Source: Bradyrhizobium diazoefficiens USDA 110 (GTDB taxonomy: Bacteria > Pseudomonadota > Alphaproteobacteria > Rhizobiales > Xanthobacteraceae). Taken from it: 64,000 bases of DNA. Both the position numbers and the translations under genes were made by a program. The DNA lies in NCBI RefSeq assembly GCF_000011365.1, contig NC_004463.1:3086001-3150000 (forward strand). The letters run 5' to 3'. Of this stretch, positions 1 through 8,806 are shown in pieces. The notes under the pieces were generated by a model, which saw nothing but the letters and a program-made list of their open reading frames with translations, was not told the DNA's origin and searched no databases. Position 1 is the first letter of the stretch, and every line of letters begins with the position of its first letter.

Positions 1-978
1 GTCACCGAGATCGACACCGGCCGCCGCGAGCTCAAGATCGAGGGCGAGGAGAGCATGGAATATTCCAAGCTCGTGCTCGCCACGGGATCGACGCCGCTGC
101 GGCTCAACGTGCCGGGCGCCGATCTCGCCGGCGTGCACACGTTCCGCGACACGCGCGACGTCGACCTGCTGCTGACGCTTGCGGCGGCGAAGAAGCGCGT
201 CGTCGTGGTCGGCGGCGGTCTGCTCGGGTTGGAGGCGGCCTATGGACTTGCCAAGGCTGGCGCCCCGGTGACGCTGCTGCATCTGATGGACCGGCTGATG
301 GAGCGCCAGCTTGATGGGCCGGCCGCCGATCTCCTCAAGACGCTGGTCGAGCGCAAGGGCATCCGCATCCTGCTCAATGCCAGCACGAAGTGCATCCATG
401 GCGACGGCCACGTCGAGGCGGTCGAGCTTGCCGACGGCAGCCGCATCGAGGCCGATGCCGTGATCTTTGCCGCCGGCATCAGGCCCAACATCGCGCTGGC
501 CAAGGACGCCGGCATCGCGGTCAACCGCGGCATCGTGGTCAACGACGTCATGCAGACGGCGTCACCCGACATCTTCGCGCTCGGCGAATGCGCCGAGCAT
601 CGCGGCACCTGCTATGGCCTGGTCGAGCCGGCCTATGAGCAGGCGCGCGTGCTGGCGCGGCATCTCGCCGGCCGGCCCGCCGCCTATCAGGGCAGCGTGG
701 TCTCGACCAATCTGAAGGTCTCGGGCGTCAGCGTGTTCTCCGCCGGCGACTTCATCGGCGGGGAGGGCAGCGAGAGCCTCGTGCTGTCAGACCGCAGGCG
801 CGGCACCTACAAGAAGCTCGTCATCGCCGACGGCCGGCTCACCGGAGCGGTGCTGATCGGCGATACCGTCGATGCGCTCTGGTACCTCGAGCTGATCCGC
901 AACCGCGACAAGGTGGCGGCGATCCGTACCGACATGATGTTCGGCCGCGCGCTCGCGCGTCCTTCCAAGGCGGCTTGA
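1..978 (+). CDS. flp: FAD-dependent NAD(P)H oxidoreductase of nitrate assimilation, Flp-like (5' end outside window)
   Basis: The frame is open from base 1, so the N-terminal FAD-binding part lies upstream of the window. The visible part carries a pyridine-nucleotide Rossmann motif (VVVVGGGLLGLEAAYGLAKAG, GxGxxG type) and the C-terminal FAD-contacting motif IFALGECAEHRG. This is the NirB/rubredoxin-reductase-like flavoprotein fold without the sulfite-reductase-like half of NirB. It lies directly upstream of the assimilatory nitrate reductase. In Bradyrhizobium a small flavoprotein (Flp) encoded in a narK-bjgb-flp-nasC cluster is known to pass NAD(P)H electrons to NasC and to the haemoglobin Bjgb. 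That role is inferred here from family and position. The stop codon overlaps or abuts the start of the next gene, implying co-transcription. Confidence 0.85.
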   Translation, partial: VTEIDTGRRELKIEGEESMEYSKLVLATGSTPLRLNVPGADLAGVHTFRDTRDVDLLLTLAAAKKRVVVVGGGLLGLEAAYGLAKAGAPVTLLHLMDRLMERQLDGPAADLLKTLVERKGIRILLNASTKCIHGDGHVEAVELADGSRIEADAVIFAAGIRPNIALAKDAGIAVNRGIVVNDVMQTASPDIFALGECAEHRGTCYGLVEPAYEQARVLARHLAGRPAAYQGSVVSTNLKVSGVSVFSAGDFIGGEGSESLVLSDRRRGTYKKLVIADGRLTGAVLIGDTVDALWYLELIRNRDKVAAIRTDMMFGRALARPSKAA

Positions 979-992
979 CAAGGCAGCTCGAT

Positions 993-3698
993 ATGACGGC
1001 GATCGACCCGAAGCTCCGGACCACCAAGACCACCTGCCCCTATTGCGGCGTCGGCTGCGGCGTGCTCGCAACGCCGGACGGCAAGGGCGGCGCGGCGATC
1101 GCCGGCGACCCCGATCATCCCGCCAATTTCGGCCGGCTGTGCTCCAAGGGCTCGGCGCTCGGTGAGACCGTCGGACTGGAGGGCCGGCTTCTTTACCCGA
1201 TGATCCGCTGCAAGGGCGTGCTGGAGCGCGTTGCCTGGAGCGATGCGCTCGACCACGTCGCCCACCGCATGCAGCACATCGCGGCGCGCGACGGTGCCGA
1301 CGCGGTCGCCTTCTATCTCTCCGGCCAGCTCCTGACCGAGGATTACTATGTCGCCAACAAGCTGATGAAGGGCTTTGTCGGCACCGCCAATGTCGACACC
1401 AATTCGCGGCTCTGCATGTCGTCCTCGGTCGCCGGCCACCGCCGTGCCTTCGGCGCCGACACCGTGCCCGGCTGCTACGAGGATCTCGACCAGGCCGACC
1501 TACTGGTCTTCGTCGGCTCGAACGCGGCGTGGTGTCACCCCGTGCTGTTCCAGCGCATGCTGAAGAACAGGCAGGAGCGCGGCGCCCGCATGATCGTGAT
1601 CGACCCGCGCCGCACCGACACCGCGAGCGACGTCGATCTGTTCCTGGGGCTGAAGCCCGGCACCGACACCGCCTTGTTCTCGGGCCTGTTCGTCCATTTC
1701 GCCGACAGCGGCGCGCTGGACCAGGCCTACATCGCGAGCAACACGTCGGGCTTCGACGACGCGTTGGTGCGCGCGCGCAACATCGCCGGCAGCGTCACTG
1801 CGACCGCGCTGGCCACAGGCCTCTCCGAGCAGGACGTCGCGACCTTCTTCAAGATGTTCCGTGACACGCCGCGCGTCGTCACGCTCTATTCGCAAGGGGT
1901 CAACCAGTCGGCGCAGGGCACCGACAAGGTCAACGCGATCCTCAACTGCCATCTCGCCACGGGCCGCATCGGCAAGCCGGGCGCCTCGCCGTTCTCGCTC
2001 ACCGGCCAGCCCAACGCGATGGGCGGCCGCGAGGTCGGCGGCCTCGCCAATCAGCTCGCCGCGCACATGAATTTCACGCCGCCGGACATCGACCGTGTCA
2101 GGCGGTTCTGGAAGGCTCCGCGCATCGCTACCCATGAGGGGCTGAAGGCGGTGCAGCTGTTCGAGGCGATCAACCGCGGCGAGGTCAAGGCGCTATGGGT
2201 GATGGGGACCAACCCGGCGGTGTCGCTGCCCGACGCGGACTTCGTGCGCGAGGCGCTGAAGAAGCTCGAGCTGTTCGTGGTCTCCGAGAACGTGCTCTCC
2301 AACGACACGGTCGAAGCCGGCCCGCACGTGCTGCTGCCCGCGCTCGCCTGGGGCGAGAAGTCGGGTACGGTGACCAACTCCGAACGACGCATCTCGCGCC
2401 AGCGCTCGTTCCTGCCGGCGCCGGGCGAGGCGCGGCCGGACTGGTGGATTCTCAGCGAGACCGCCAAACGTCTCGGCTTCGGCGACAGTTTTGACTACAA
2501 ATCCGCCGCCGATATTTTCCGCGAGCACGCGGCGCTTTCGGCGTTCGAGAACGATGGCAGCCGCGATTTCGACATCGGCGCGTTGACCTCGCTCTCGAAC
2601 GAGGCCTTCGACGCCTTGAAGCCCGTGCAGTGGCCGGTGCGCGAAGGCGGGGCGCCCGGCGAGCGCTTCTTTGCGAGCGGTGGTTTCTTCACCAATGACG
2701 GCAAAGGCCGCTTCGTCGCGCCGGAGGTGCCGGCGTTGCGTAGCGAGACCGGCGCGTCGCGCCCCTTACGGCTCAACACCGGGCGCATCCGCGACCAGTG
2801 GCACACCATGACGCGCACGGGCCTCAGCCAGCGGCTGGGCGCGCATCTGCCCGAGCCGTTCGTCGAGGTCCATCCCGACGACGCCGGCAAATTCGGCATC
2901 GCCCATGACGGCTATGCCCGCATCACGACCGATTACGGGCAGTGCATCCTGAAGGTGGTCGTCAGCGATCGGCAGCAGCGCGGCACGCTGTTCGTGCCGA
3001 TCCACTGGAGCGCGATGAATGCCTCGCACGGCCGCGTCGGTGCGCTGGTGCAGTCCTTCACCGACCCGTTCTCGGGCCAGCCGGAATCCAAGGCGACGCC
3101 GGCCGCGATCGCGCCCTATGAATACGTCTTCCGCGGCTTCGCGCTGTCGCGCAAACAGCTCGACCTGCCGCCCAATCTGTTGTGGACGCGGGTCACGGTC
3201 AACGGCGGCTTCGGCTATCTCTTCGCCGACAACGCCGACCTGTCGCGCTGGCCCGCTTGGCTCGAGGGTGTCGCGGGCGAGGATGTCGCCGAGTACCGCG
3301 ATTTCGGCGGCGGCGTCTATCGTGCGGCCTCGTTCGCGGGCGATCGCATCGAGACCTGCCTGTTCGTCGGACCCGCCCATGATGCCGGCGACTGGGAGGT
3401 GGTGAAGAGCCTGTTCGTGGCCGATCAGGTCACCGACGACCAGCGCGGCATGCTGTTGTCCGGCAAGTCCGGCGAAGGCGCCGCCGCGACCGGCCCGATC
3501 GTCTGCGCCTGCTTCGGCGTCGGCCGCGGTACCATCTGCGATACCATCGCGAGCGGCGCGCGCACGACGGCCGAGATCGGCGCCACGCTCAAGGCCGGCA
3601 CCAATTGCGGCTCCTGCATCCCCGAGCTGAAGCGCCTGATCGCGACGACGGAGGTCGCGCCAGTGAAGCAGGTGAAGATCGCCGGTGCGGCGGGTTAG
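993..3698 (+). CDS. nasC: Assimilatory nitrate reductase catalytic subunit (Mo-bisMGD, NasC/NasA type)
   Basis: This is a cytoplasmic molybdenum enzyme reducing nitrate to nitrite. The N-terminus has a [4Fe-4S] motif with Cys15, Cys18, Cys22 and Cys50 (CPYCGVGC...LCSKGS). Molybdopterin oxidoreductase and molybdopterin-dinucleotide-binding domains follow (e.g. YSQGVNQSAQGTDKVNA, VMGTNPAVSLPDAD). A C-terminal BFD-like [2Fe-2S] segment has CACFGVGRG and CGSC, as in the NasA branch that takes electrons from a flavoprotein. Length is about 901 aa, typical for the family. I chose ATG 993 because AAGG lies about 9 nt upstream. A TTG at 975, overlapping the flp stop, gives six more residues and cannot be excluded. 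There is no Tat signal. It forms an operon with the upstream flavoprotein. Confidence 0.93.
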   Translation: MTAIDPKLRTTKTTCPYCGVGCGVLATPDGKGGAAIAGDPDHPANFGRLCSKGSALGETVGLEGRLLYPMIRCKGVLERVAWSDALDHVAHRMQHIAARDGADAVAFYLSGQLLTEDYYVANKLMKGFVGTANVDTNSRLCMSSSVAGHRRAFGADTVPGCYEDLDQADLLVFVGSNAAWCHPVLFQRMLKNRQERGARMIVIDPRRTDTASDVDLFLGLKPGTDTALFSGLFVHFADSGALDQAYIASNTSGFDDALVRARNIAGSVTATALATGLSEQDVATFFKMFRDTPRVVTLYSQGVNQSAQGTDKVNAILNCHLATGRIGKPGASPFSLTGQPNAMGGREVGGLANQLAAHMNFTPPDIDRVRRFWKAPRIATHEGLKAVQLFEAINRGEVKALWVMGTNPAVSLPDADFVREALKKLELFVVSENVLSNDTVEAGPHVLLPALAWGEKSGTVTNSERRISRQRSFLPAPGEARPDWWILSETAKRLGFGDSFDYKSAADIFREHAALSAFENDGSRDFDIGALTSLSNEAFDALKPVQWPVREGGAPGERFFASGGFFTNDGKGRFVAPEVPALRSETGASRPLRLNTGRIRDQWHTMTRTGLSQRLGAHLPEPFVEVHPDDAGKFGIAHDGYARITTDYGQCILKVVVSDRQQRGTLFVPIHWSAMNASHGRVGALVQSFTDPFSGQPESKATPAAIAPYEYVFRGFALSRKQLDLPPNLLWTRVTVNGGFGYLFADNADLSRWPAWLEGVAGEDVAEYRDFGGGVYRAASFAGDRIETCLFVGPAHDAGDWEVVKSLFVADQVTDDQRGMLLSGKSGEGAAATGPIVCACFGVGRGTICDTIASGARTTAEIGATLKAGTNCGSCIPELKRLIATTEVAPVKQVKIAGAAG

Positions 3699-3712
3699 CG
3701 GTCGGCTCTTTC

Positions 3713-3798
3713 CATCGTCATAGCGAGCGCAGCGAAACAATCCAGCGTCTCTCCGTGGAGACAGTCTGGATTGCTTCGCTGCGCTCGCAATGACGATG
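3713..3798. repeat. Intergenic palindromic repeat, 33-bp arms
   Basis: The left arm (3713-3745) and right arm (3766-3798) are inverted copies matching at 31 of 33 positions around a 20-bp centre. The core word is GCGAGCGCAGCGAA. It lies just downstream of nasC, where the transcript could fold into a long hairpin. The sequence resembles mobile palindromic elements common between genes of bradyrhizobia. It may act as an mRNA 3'-end stabiliser or weak terminator, though no U-tract follows. Confidence 0.85.
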
Positions 3799-3828
3799 TT
3801 GATGCATTGCGCAAACTAGCTCCCCATC

Positions 3829-3949
3829 GTCGTCCTGGCGAAAGCCAGGACCCATTATCCCGGTCAGCGTGGCGAAGGCACGCTGTGGCCACCATCTACT
3901 GCAACAACACCTCCCTGTGGTAATGGGTCCTGGCTTTCGCCAGGACGAC
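3829..3949. repeat. Intergenic palindromic repeat, perfect 29-bp arms (copy 1)
   Basis: Arms 3829-3857 and 3921-3949 are perfect inverted copies containing GTCCTGGCGAAAGCCAGGAC. A diverged copy of the same family occurs at 31397-31527. The right arm ends five bases before an in-frame ATG (3954) of the next gene, so it probably contributes leader sequence to that transcript. Confidence 0.85.
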
Positions 3950-3974
3950 ATGAATGACGAAGATCGGACCGCAC

Positions 3975-4814
3975 ATGAACACAAACCCCTTCGGCAAGAC
4001 CGGTGCCAACGTCTCCGTCATCGGGCAGGGCACCTGGTATCTCGATCATGGCGATCGCAAGCGCGCGATCGCGGCGCTTCAGCGCGGGCTCGATCTCGGT
4101 ATGACCCATATCGATACCGCCGAGATGTATGGCGATGCCGAGCTGGTCATTGCGGACGCGATCGCGGGTCGTCGCGACGAAGTGTTCCTCGTGTCCAAAG
4201 TGCTGCCGAGCAACGCCTCGCGCCGCGGCACCATCACGGCCTGCGAGCGTTCGCTAAAGCGGCTCAAGACCGATCGCCTCGACTGCTATCTTCTGCATTG
4301 GCGCGGCTCCTATCCGCTCGAAGACACCGGCGCTGCGTTCGAGGAACTTGTGAAGGCTGGCAAGATCAAATCCTGGGGCGTCTCCAATTTCGATGCCGAC
4401 GATCTCGAAGAGATGCTCGACGTCGCGGGCGAGGGCCGCATCGCCTGCAATCAGGTGCTCTATCATCTCAAGGAACGCGCGATCGAGCATGCCGTGATTC
4501 CGTGGTGCGAGCGGCACGGCGTCGCGGTCGTCGCCTATTCGCCGTTCGGCCATGACGATTTTCCGGCAAGCAACAGCAAGGGCGGCGCCGTGCTGGCGCG
4601 CATCGCGGAGGCGCGGCGCGTGACACCGCGTCAGATCGCGCTGAGCTTCCTCACCCGTGCGATTACGGTGTTCGCGATCCCGAAGGCGTCGTCGGCGGAA
4701 CATGCCGGCGAAAATGCCGCTGCCGGCGATCTCGTGCTGACGAAAGAGGAGATTGCTGCACTGGATGCGGCGTTTCCGCGCGGTCCGAAGCCCCGAGGTC
4801 TGCCCATGCTGTAG
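3975..4814 (+). CDS. Aldo/keto reductase
   Basis: NAD(P)H-dependent oxidoreductase of the AKR superfamily, 279 aa from ATG 3975. The catalytic tetrad is readable: Asp and Tyr in IDTAEMYG, Lys in VSKV and His in LLHW. The late motif WGVSNF is also present, along with the C-terminal cofactor-binding segment FAIPKASS. An upstream in-frame ATG (3954) would add seven residues but lies against the palindromic repeat. Homologues usually begin near the FGKTG segment, so 3975 is preferred. Substrate unknown; the closest type is the 2,5-diketogluconate reductase-like group. It is monocistronic as far as can be seen. Confidence 0.88.
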   Translation: MNTNPFGKTGANVSVIGQGTWYLDHGDRKRAIAALQRGLDLGMTHIDTAEMYGDAELVIADAIAGRRDEVFLVSKVLPSNASRRGTITACERSLKRLKTDRLDCYLLHWRGSYPLEDTGAAFEELVKAGKIKSWGVSNFDADDLEEMLDVAGEGRIACNQVLYHLKERAIEHAVIPWCERHGVAVVAYSPFGHDDFPASNSKGGAVLARIAEARRVTPRQIALSFLTRAITVFAIPKASSAEHAGENAAAGDLVLTKEEIAALDAAFPRGPKPRGLPML

Positions 4815-5007
4815 TGCAGCAAGCGCGCATTCTTAATGGAGTATTGACGCGCGCAGCCCTCAGCGCATATCGGCATCCTGTTTTCGGAAGTTGTGAACGC
4901 GGCGCATTTGTCGTTTTTTACGAGCGCTCGATTCGCATTTTTCCCGAGTTCCAGCCGTGACCCCGCCGCCAGCCGCAGCCGCAAGGCTCGACAGTATTTC
5001 CGTGTCC

Positions 5008-5943
5008 ATGCCCGAGAAGAAGCATGTCGGCCGCCGCGCACCTGCGCGCGTCGATCATCCCTTCAAGGGCATCGCGCTGATCCTGTTGTCGACGGTGTTT
5101 CTCGGGTGCTCCGACATCACCGCGAAATATCTTTCGACCAGCCTGCCGTCGATCCAGATCACCTGGATCCGCTTCCTCACCTTCGCGCTGATGTTCACGC
5201 CGGTGATGCTGCCGGCTTCGCCGCTCTACGCGATGCGCACCCAGCGCCTCGGCCTGCACGTGATGCGCGGTGCGGCGCTGCTCGGCTCCTCGCTGTTCTT
5301 CATCACCGGCCTGCGCTTCCTGCCGATCGCGGAAGCTTCCGCTACCGGCTTCGTCGCGCCGCTGTTCGTCACCGCGCTCTCGATCGTCTTCCTCGGCGAG
5401 AAGGTCGGCATGCGCCGCTGGTTTGCGACCGCGCTCGGTCTCATCGGCGTGCTCATCATCCTGCGCCCGGGCACCAGCGCGTTTCATCTGGCGGCGTTCT
5501 TCCCCGTGGTCTCGGCGGCCTGCTGGGCCGGCACGCTGATCCTGACGCGCATGATGAGCGGCCGCGAAGCGGTCATCACCACCATGGCCTATTCCTCGTT
5601 GACCGGTCTTGCGATCCTGACCGCGATGGTGCCGTTCGTCTGGGTCACGCCGTCCTGGACCGCGATCGCGCTCGGCATCTTCATCGGCGTCGCCTCCACC
5701 GCGGGCCAGTGGATCGTCGTGCTCGCCTATCGCTACGGCGACGCCTCGGTGCTCGCGCCGTTCTCCTATACGCAGCTGCTCTGGGTCAGCATTCTCGGCT
5801 TCTTCATCTTCGGCGAGGTGCCTGATGTCTGGACCGTCGTCGGCGCGGCCTTCATCGTCGCCAGCGGTCTCTACATCGCCCATCGCGAGCGCGTCCGCCG
5901 GGCCCAGCTCCTGGTGCTGGAAGAGCGTTCGCCGAACGCCTGA
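5008..5943 (+). CDS. DMT-superfamily (EamA) membrane transporter
   Basis: A ten-helix integral membrane protein with two EamA repeats (about residues 20-145 and 160-290). Hydrophobic segments alternate with short loops, including IALILLSTVFLGCSD and IGVLIILRPG, the classical EamA half-repeat end. Members export amino acids or other small metabolites; the substrate here cannot be told. A GTG at 4957 in the same frame would add 17 residues (TPPPAAAARLD...). Neither start has a strong ribosome site, so the N-terminus is uncertain. It stands alone between unrelated genes. Confidence 0.87.
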   Translation: MPEKKHVGRRAPARVDHPFKGIALILLSTVFLGCSDITAKYLSTSLPSIQITWIRFLTFALMFTPVMLPASPLYAMRTQRLGLHVMRGAALLGSSLFFITGLRFLPIAEASATGFVAPLFVTALSIVFLGEKVGMRRWFATALGLIGVLIILRPGTSAFHLAAFFPVVSAACWAGTLILTRMMSGREAVITTMAYSSLTGLAILTAMVPFVWVTPSWTAIALGIFIGVASTAGQWIVVLAYRYGDASVLAPFSYTQLLWVSILGFFIFGEVPDVWTVVGAAFIVASGLYIAHRERVRRAQLLVLEERSPNA

Positions 5944-6003
5944 CGCAAGTGCGCGCATCGCGCGTCGTGCTATCAATGCCTCCAACAACACGGGAGGAGC
6001 CGG

Positions 6004-7083
6004 ATGCGCGCTGCGATCTTCAGGAACGGTGAGATTGTCGTTGGTCAGATGGTCGAGCCGAAGCCGGGCCCTGGCCAGGTGCTGGTCAAGACGCTCGCCT
6101 GCGGCATCTGTGGCTCCGACCTGCATGCGCGCCAGCACGCCCACCGCATGGTGGAGATGGCGCGGAAGGTTGGCCGCAAGCCGATGGACCTTACCCGCGA
6201 CGTCGTGTTCGGTCATGAATTCTGCTGCGAGATCGTCGACTACGGCCCTAGCACCGCGCGCAAGCTCAAGCCCGGCACCCATGTCTGCTCGCTGCCGGCG
6301 CTGGTGACGCCGCAAGGCATCGAGGGCATCGGCTATTCCAACGATAATATCGGCGGTTATGCGGAAGCGATGCTGCTCAGTGAAGCGCTGCTGCTCGAGG
6401 TGCCCAACGGTCTGGCTCCCGAACATGCCGCGCTGACCGAGCCGCTCGCCGTCGGCGTCCACGCCGTCGCCAAAGCCAACATCAGCGGCGGCGAGGTGCC
6501 GCTGGTGGTCGGCTGCGGACCGGTCGGGCTCGCGGTGATTGCCGCGCTGAAGATCAGGGGGCTGCATCCGATCGTCGCCGCCGACTATTCGCCGGCGCGG
6601 CGCGCGCTTGCAGCTCAGCTCGGCGCCGACATCGTGGTCGATCCCAAGGTGTCGCAGCCCTACACGGCCTGGGCCGAGCACGCGCAGATGGCAGACGCCG
6701 AGAAGGCGGCGCGACCGCCGTTCCAGGCGATGCTGCCGGCGCTCAAGCCCGCGATCATCTTCGAATGCGTCGGCGTGCCCGGTCTGTTGCAGCAGGTGTT
6801 CGAGGGCGCCCCGCGCGATGCCAGGATCGTCGTGGTCGGCGTCTGCATGGAGAGCGACAGAAACGAGCCCATGCTCGGCATCATGAAGGAGCTCAACGTC
6901 CAGTACGTGCTCGGCTACACGCCGGAGGAGTTCGCAAGCTCGCTGCGCCTGATCGCGGAAGGGCAGGTGGACGCCGCAGCCATGGTGACGGCCGAGGTCG
7001 GCCTCGACGGCGTCGCAAAAGCCTTCGCCGACCTCGCCAATCCCGAGGCGCACACCAAGATCATCGTGCAGCCGTGGCGGTGA
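6004..7083 (+). CDS. Zinc-dependent alcohol dehydrogenase family protein
   Basis: Medium-chain dehydrogenase/reductase of 359 aa. The catalytic zinc ligands are visible as CGICGSDLH near residue 37 and GHEFCCEI near residue 72. A Rossmann segment follows (VVGCGPVGLAVIAALK). The structural-zinc four-cysteine lobe is not evident, since the corresponding loop lacks the Cys cluster. An excellent ribosome site (GGGAGGAG) sits 6-7 nt before ATG 6004. The substrate is unknown. The gene is not obviously in an operon: a palindromic repeat follows directly and the next gene is convergent. Confidence 0.88.
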   Translation: MRAAIFRNGEIVVGQMVEPKPGPGQVLVKTLACGICGSDLHARQHAHRMVEMARKVGRKPMDLTRDVVFGHEFCCEIVDYGPSTARKLKPGTHVCSLPALVTPQGIEGIGYSNDNIGGYAEAMLLSEALLLEVPNGLAPEHAALTEPLAVGVHAVAKANISGGEVPLVVGCGPVGLAVIAALKIRGLHPIVAADYSPARRALAAQLGADIVVDPKVSQPYTAWAEHAQMADAEKAARPPFQAMLPALKPAIIFECVGVPGLLQQVFEGAPRDARIVVVGVCMESDRNEPMLGIMKELNVQYVLGYTPEEFASSLRLIAEGQVDAAAMVTAEVGLDGVAKAFADLANPEAHTKIIVQPWR

Positions 7084-7090
7084 CAGTGCC

Positions 7091-7181
7091 GTAGGGTGGG
7101 CAAAGCGAAGCGTGCCCACCATTCTCACCGCCAACGCGGGCACATGGTGGGCACGGCGCTACGCGCCTTTGCCCACCCTAC
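7091..7181. repeat. Intergenic palindromic repeat (GTAGGGTGGGCAAAG family)
   Basis: The ends (GTAGGGTGGGCAAAG at 7091 and CTTTGCCCACCCTAC at 7167-7181) are perfect inverted copies, with an inner pair around GCGTGCCCACCAT/ATGGTGGGCACG. It lies between two convergent genes (stops at 7083 and 7195), where it can serve as a bidirectional transcript end. The family is a widespread bacterial intergenic repeat. Confidence 0.82.
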
Positions 7182-7194
7182 GAAACTGCGGCCC

Positions 7195-8115
7195 TCAGTA
7201 TTTCGCAGGCACGTACATCTCCGGCGGGATCGGCCCGCGGTGGTAGTCGGGGTTACGGACGCGCGGCGGCAGCACCACCGGTGCGCGGCCGACCTCCCGG
7301 TAGGGGATCTGGCTCAGAAGGTGCGCGATGCAGTTGAGCCGCGCCCGCTTCTTGTCCACGGCATCGACGATCCACCATGGCGAGTCGGGCAGGTGGGTGT
7401 GCTCCAGCATCGTCTCCTTGGCCTTGGTGTACTGCTCCCAGCGGCTGCGCGCCTCGACGTCCATCGGGCTCAGCTTCCACTGCTTGAGCGGATCCCTGAT
7501 GCGCATGCTGAAGCGGAACTGCTGCTCGTCGTCGGTGATCGAGAACCAGTACTTGACCAGGATGATGCCGGAGCGGATCAGCATCCGCTCGAACTCCGGC
7601 ACCGTCTTGAAGAACTCCTGGTACTGATCTTCGGAGCAGAAGCCCATCACGCGCTCGACGCCGGCGCGGTTGTACCAGCTGCGGTCGAACAGCACCATCT
7701 CGCCGCCGGCGGGAAGATGCGCCACGTAGCGCTGGAAGTACCATTGCGAGCGCTCGCGCTCGCTCGGCGCGGGAAGCGCGGCGACGCGACAGATGCGGGG
7801 ATTGAGCCGCTGGGTGATGCGCTTGATGACGCCGCCCTTGCCGGCGGAGTCGCGGCCCTCGAACAGCACCACGACCTTCTTCTTTTCGCTCTGCACCCAG
7901 TCCTGGAGCTTGACCAGCTCGCCCTGCAGCCGCAGCAGCTCACGGAAATAGAGCCTGCGATCCACCGTCGGGCGGAGCGTGCCGGTCTCGTCCAGCAGCT
8001 CGTCGAGCCTGCTGTCATCGAGCTCCATCTCCAGCTCTTCGTCGAGATCGTCGGTCATTTCCCGGATGATGCGCTCGCGTTTGGCCATTTCAGGGGTGCG
8101 GTCCGATGCGGTCAT
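7195..8115 (-). CDS. ppk2: Polyphosphate kinase 2 family protein
   Basis: Cytoplasmic kinase of the PPK2 family (about 306 aa), which transfers phosphate between polyphosphate and nucleotides. Walker A is FEGRDSAGKGG and the lid/Walker B region is DRSWYNRAGVERVMGF; both are diagnostic. The single-domain length matches class I PPK2, which favours (d)NDP or NTP formation. Start 8115 was chosen because AAGAAGGA precedes it. A longer frame to 8184 exists but has no ribosome site. The acidic N-terminal extension (DDLDEELEMELDD) is common in rhizobial members. It is convergent with the alcohol dehydrogenase. Confidence 0.93.
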   Translation of the reverse strand: MTASDRTPEMAKRERIIREMTDDLDEELEMELDDSRLDELLDETGTLRPTVDRRLYFRELLRLQGELVKLQDWVQSEKKKVVVLFEGRDSAGKGGVIKRITQRLNPRICRVAALPAPSERERSQWYFQRYVAHLPAGGEMVLFDRSWYNRAGVERVMGFCSEDQYQEFFKTVPEFERMLIRSGIILVKYWFSITDDEQQFRFSMRIRDPLKQWKLSPMDVEARSRWEQYTKAKETMLEHTHLPDSPWWIVDAVDKKRARLNCIAHLLSQIPYREVGRAPVVLPPRVRNPDYHRGPIPPEMYVPAKY

Positions 8116-8211
8116 GGGTCCTTCTTTCGGCAGGGTGCCTGTCGCCCGTGACCATCGGCGGGGTTTATTGCGCCCTTGTGACACCGGTTCCGAAATAACC
8201 CGGTGGGGCCA

Positions 8212-8673
8212 TCAGACCGGCAACGCGATCGAATATTTCACCTGACTGAGCGCAAAGCTCGACTCGATCGAGGCGATGCCGTCGAGCCGGGTCAGCTTGG
8301 TCTTCAGGAAGGTTTCGTAGGAGGCGAGGTCGGCTGCGACCACGCGCAACAGATAGTCGCGGTTGCCGGTCATCAGATAGCACTCCAGCACCTCGTCCCA
8401 TTTCGAGATCGCGCGCGCGAAGCGGTTGAGGTCCTCCTCCTTCTGCCGCGCCAGCTTGATCGAGATGAAGACGCTGACATGCAGGCCGAGCGCCTTCTGG
8501 TCGACGGTCGCGATATAGCGCGAGATGACGCCGCGCTCCTCCAGGAGCTTGACACGGCGATGGCAGGGCGACACCGAGAGCCCGACCTTGTCGGCGAGCT
8601 CCTGCATGGTCAGCCGGCTGTCGTTCTGGAGGTAGCTGAGGATCTTGCGGTCGATGGCGTCGAGCTCGGGCAT
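8212..8673 (-). CDS. Lrp/AsnC family transcriptional regulator
   Basis: A 153-aa regulator. The N-terminal winged HTH reads DAIDRKILSYLQNDSRLTMQ and VGLSVSPCHRRVKLLEERG, followed by a C-terminal RAM (AsnC ligand-binding) domain with the GNRDYLLRVV motif. It is divergent from the adjacent E1-type dehydrogenase gene (start 8807), which it probably controls. The pairing resembles mdeR with mdeB of Pseudomonas putida, where the Lrp-type MdeR activates methionine/alpha-ketobutyrate catabolism. Start 8673 (MPELDAIDRK) was chosen because the family usually begins just before the HTH. An extension to 8721 is open. Confidence 0.9.
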   Translation of the reverse strand: MPELDAIDRKILSYLQNDSRLTMQELADKVGLSVSPCHRRVKLLEERGVISRYIATVDQKALGLHVSVFISIKLARQKEEDLNRFARAISKWDEVLECYLMTGNRDYLLRVVAADLASYETFLKTKLTRLDGIASIESSFALSQVKYSIALPV

Positions 8674-8806
8674 TGGGATGAAACCTGGGTCAGGGGGCAT
8701 TCGATTGGTAAAATATCCCAATATCGGCAGGTATGGCGCGAAAAATTGAGAAGTTTGGCGGGGCCGGCAGGCGTATCATCGGGGCGTCATTTTCCGGAGC
8801 ATCGCC

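Noticed and set aside
4918..7143. A 741-codon open frame on the minus strand
   Set aside because: It runs antisense to two well-supported genes (EamA transporter and alcohol dehydrogenase). The composition is His/Arg/Asp-rich, typical of antisense frames in high-GC DNA, with no domain or ribosome site.
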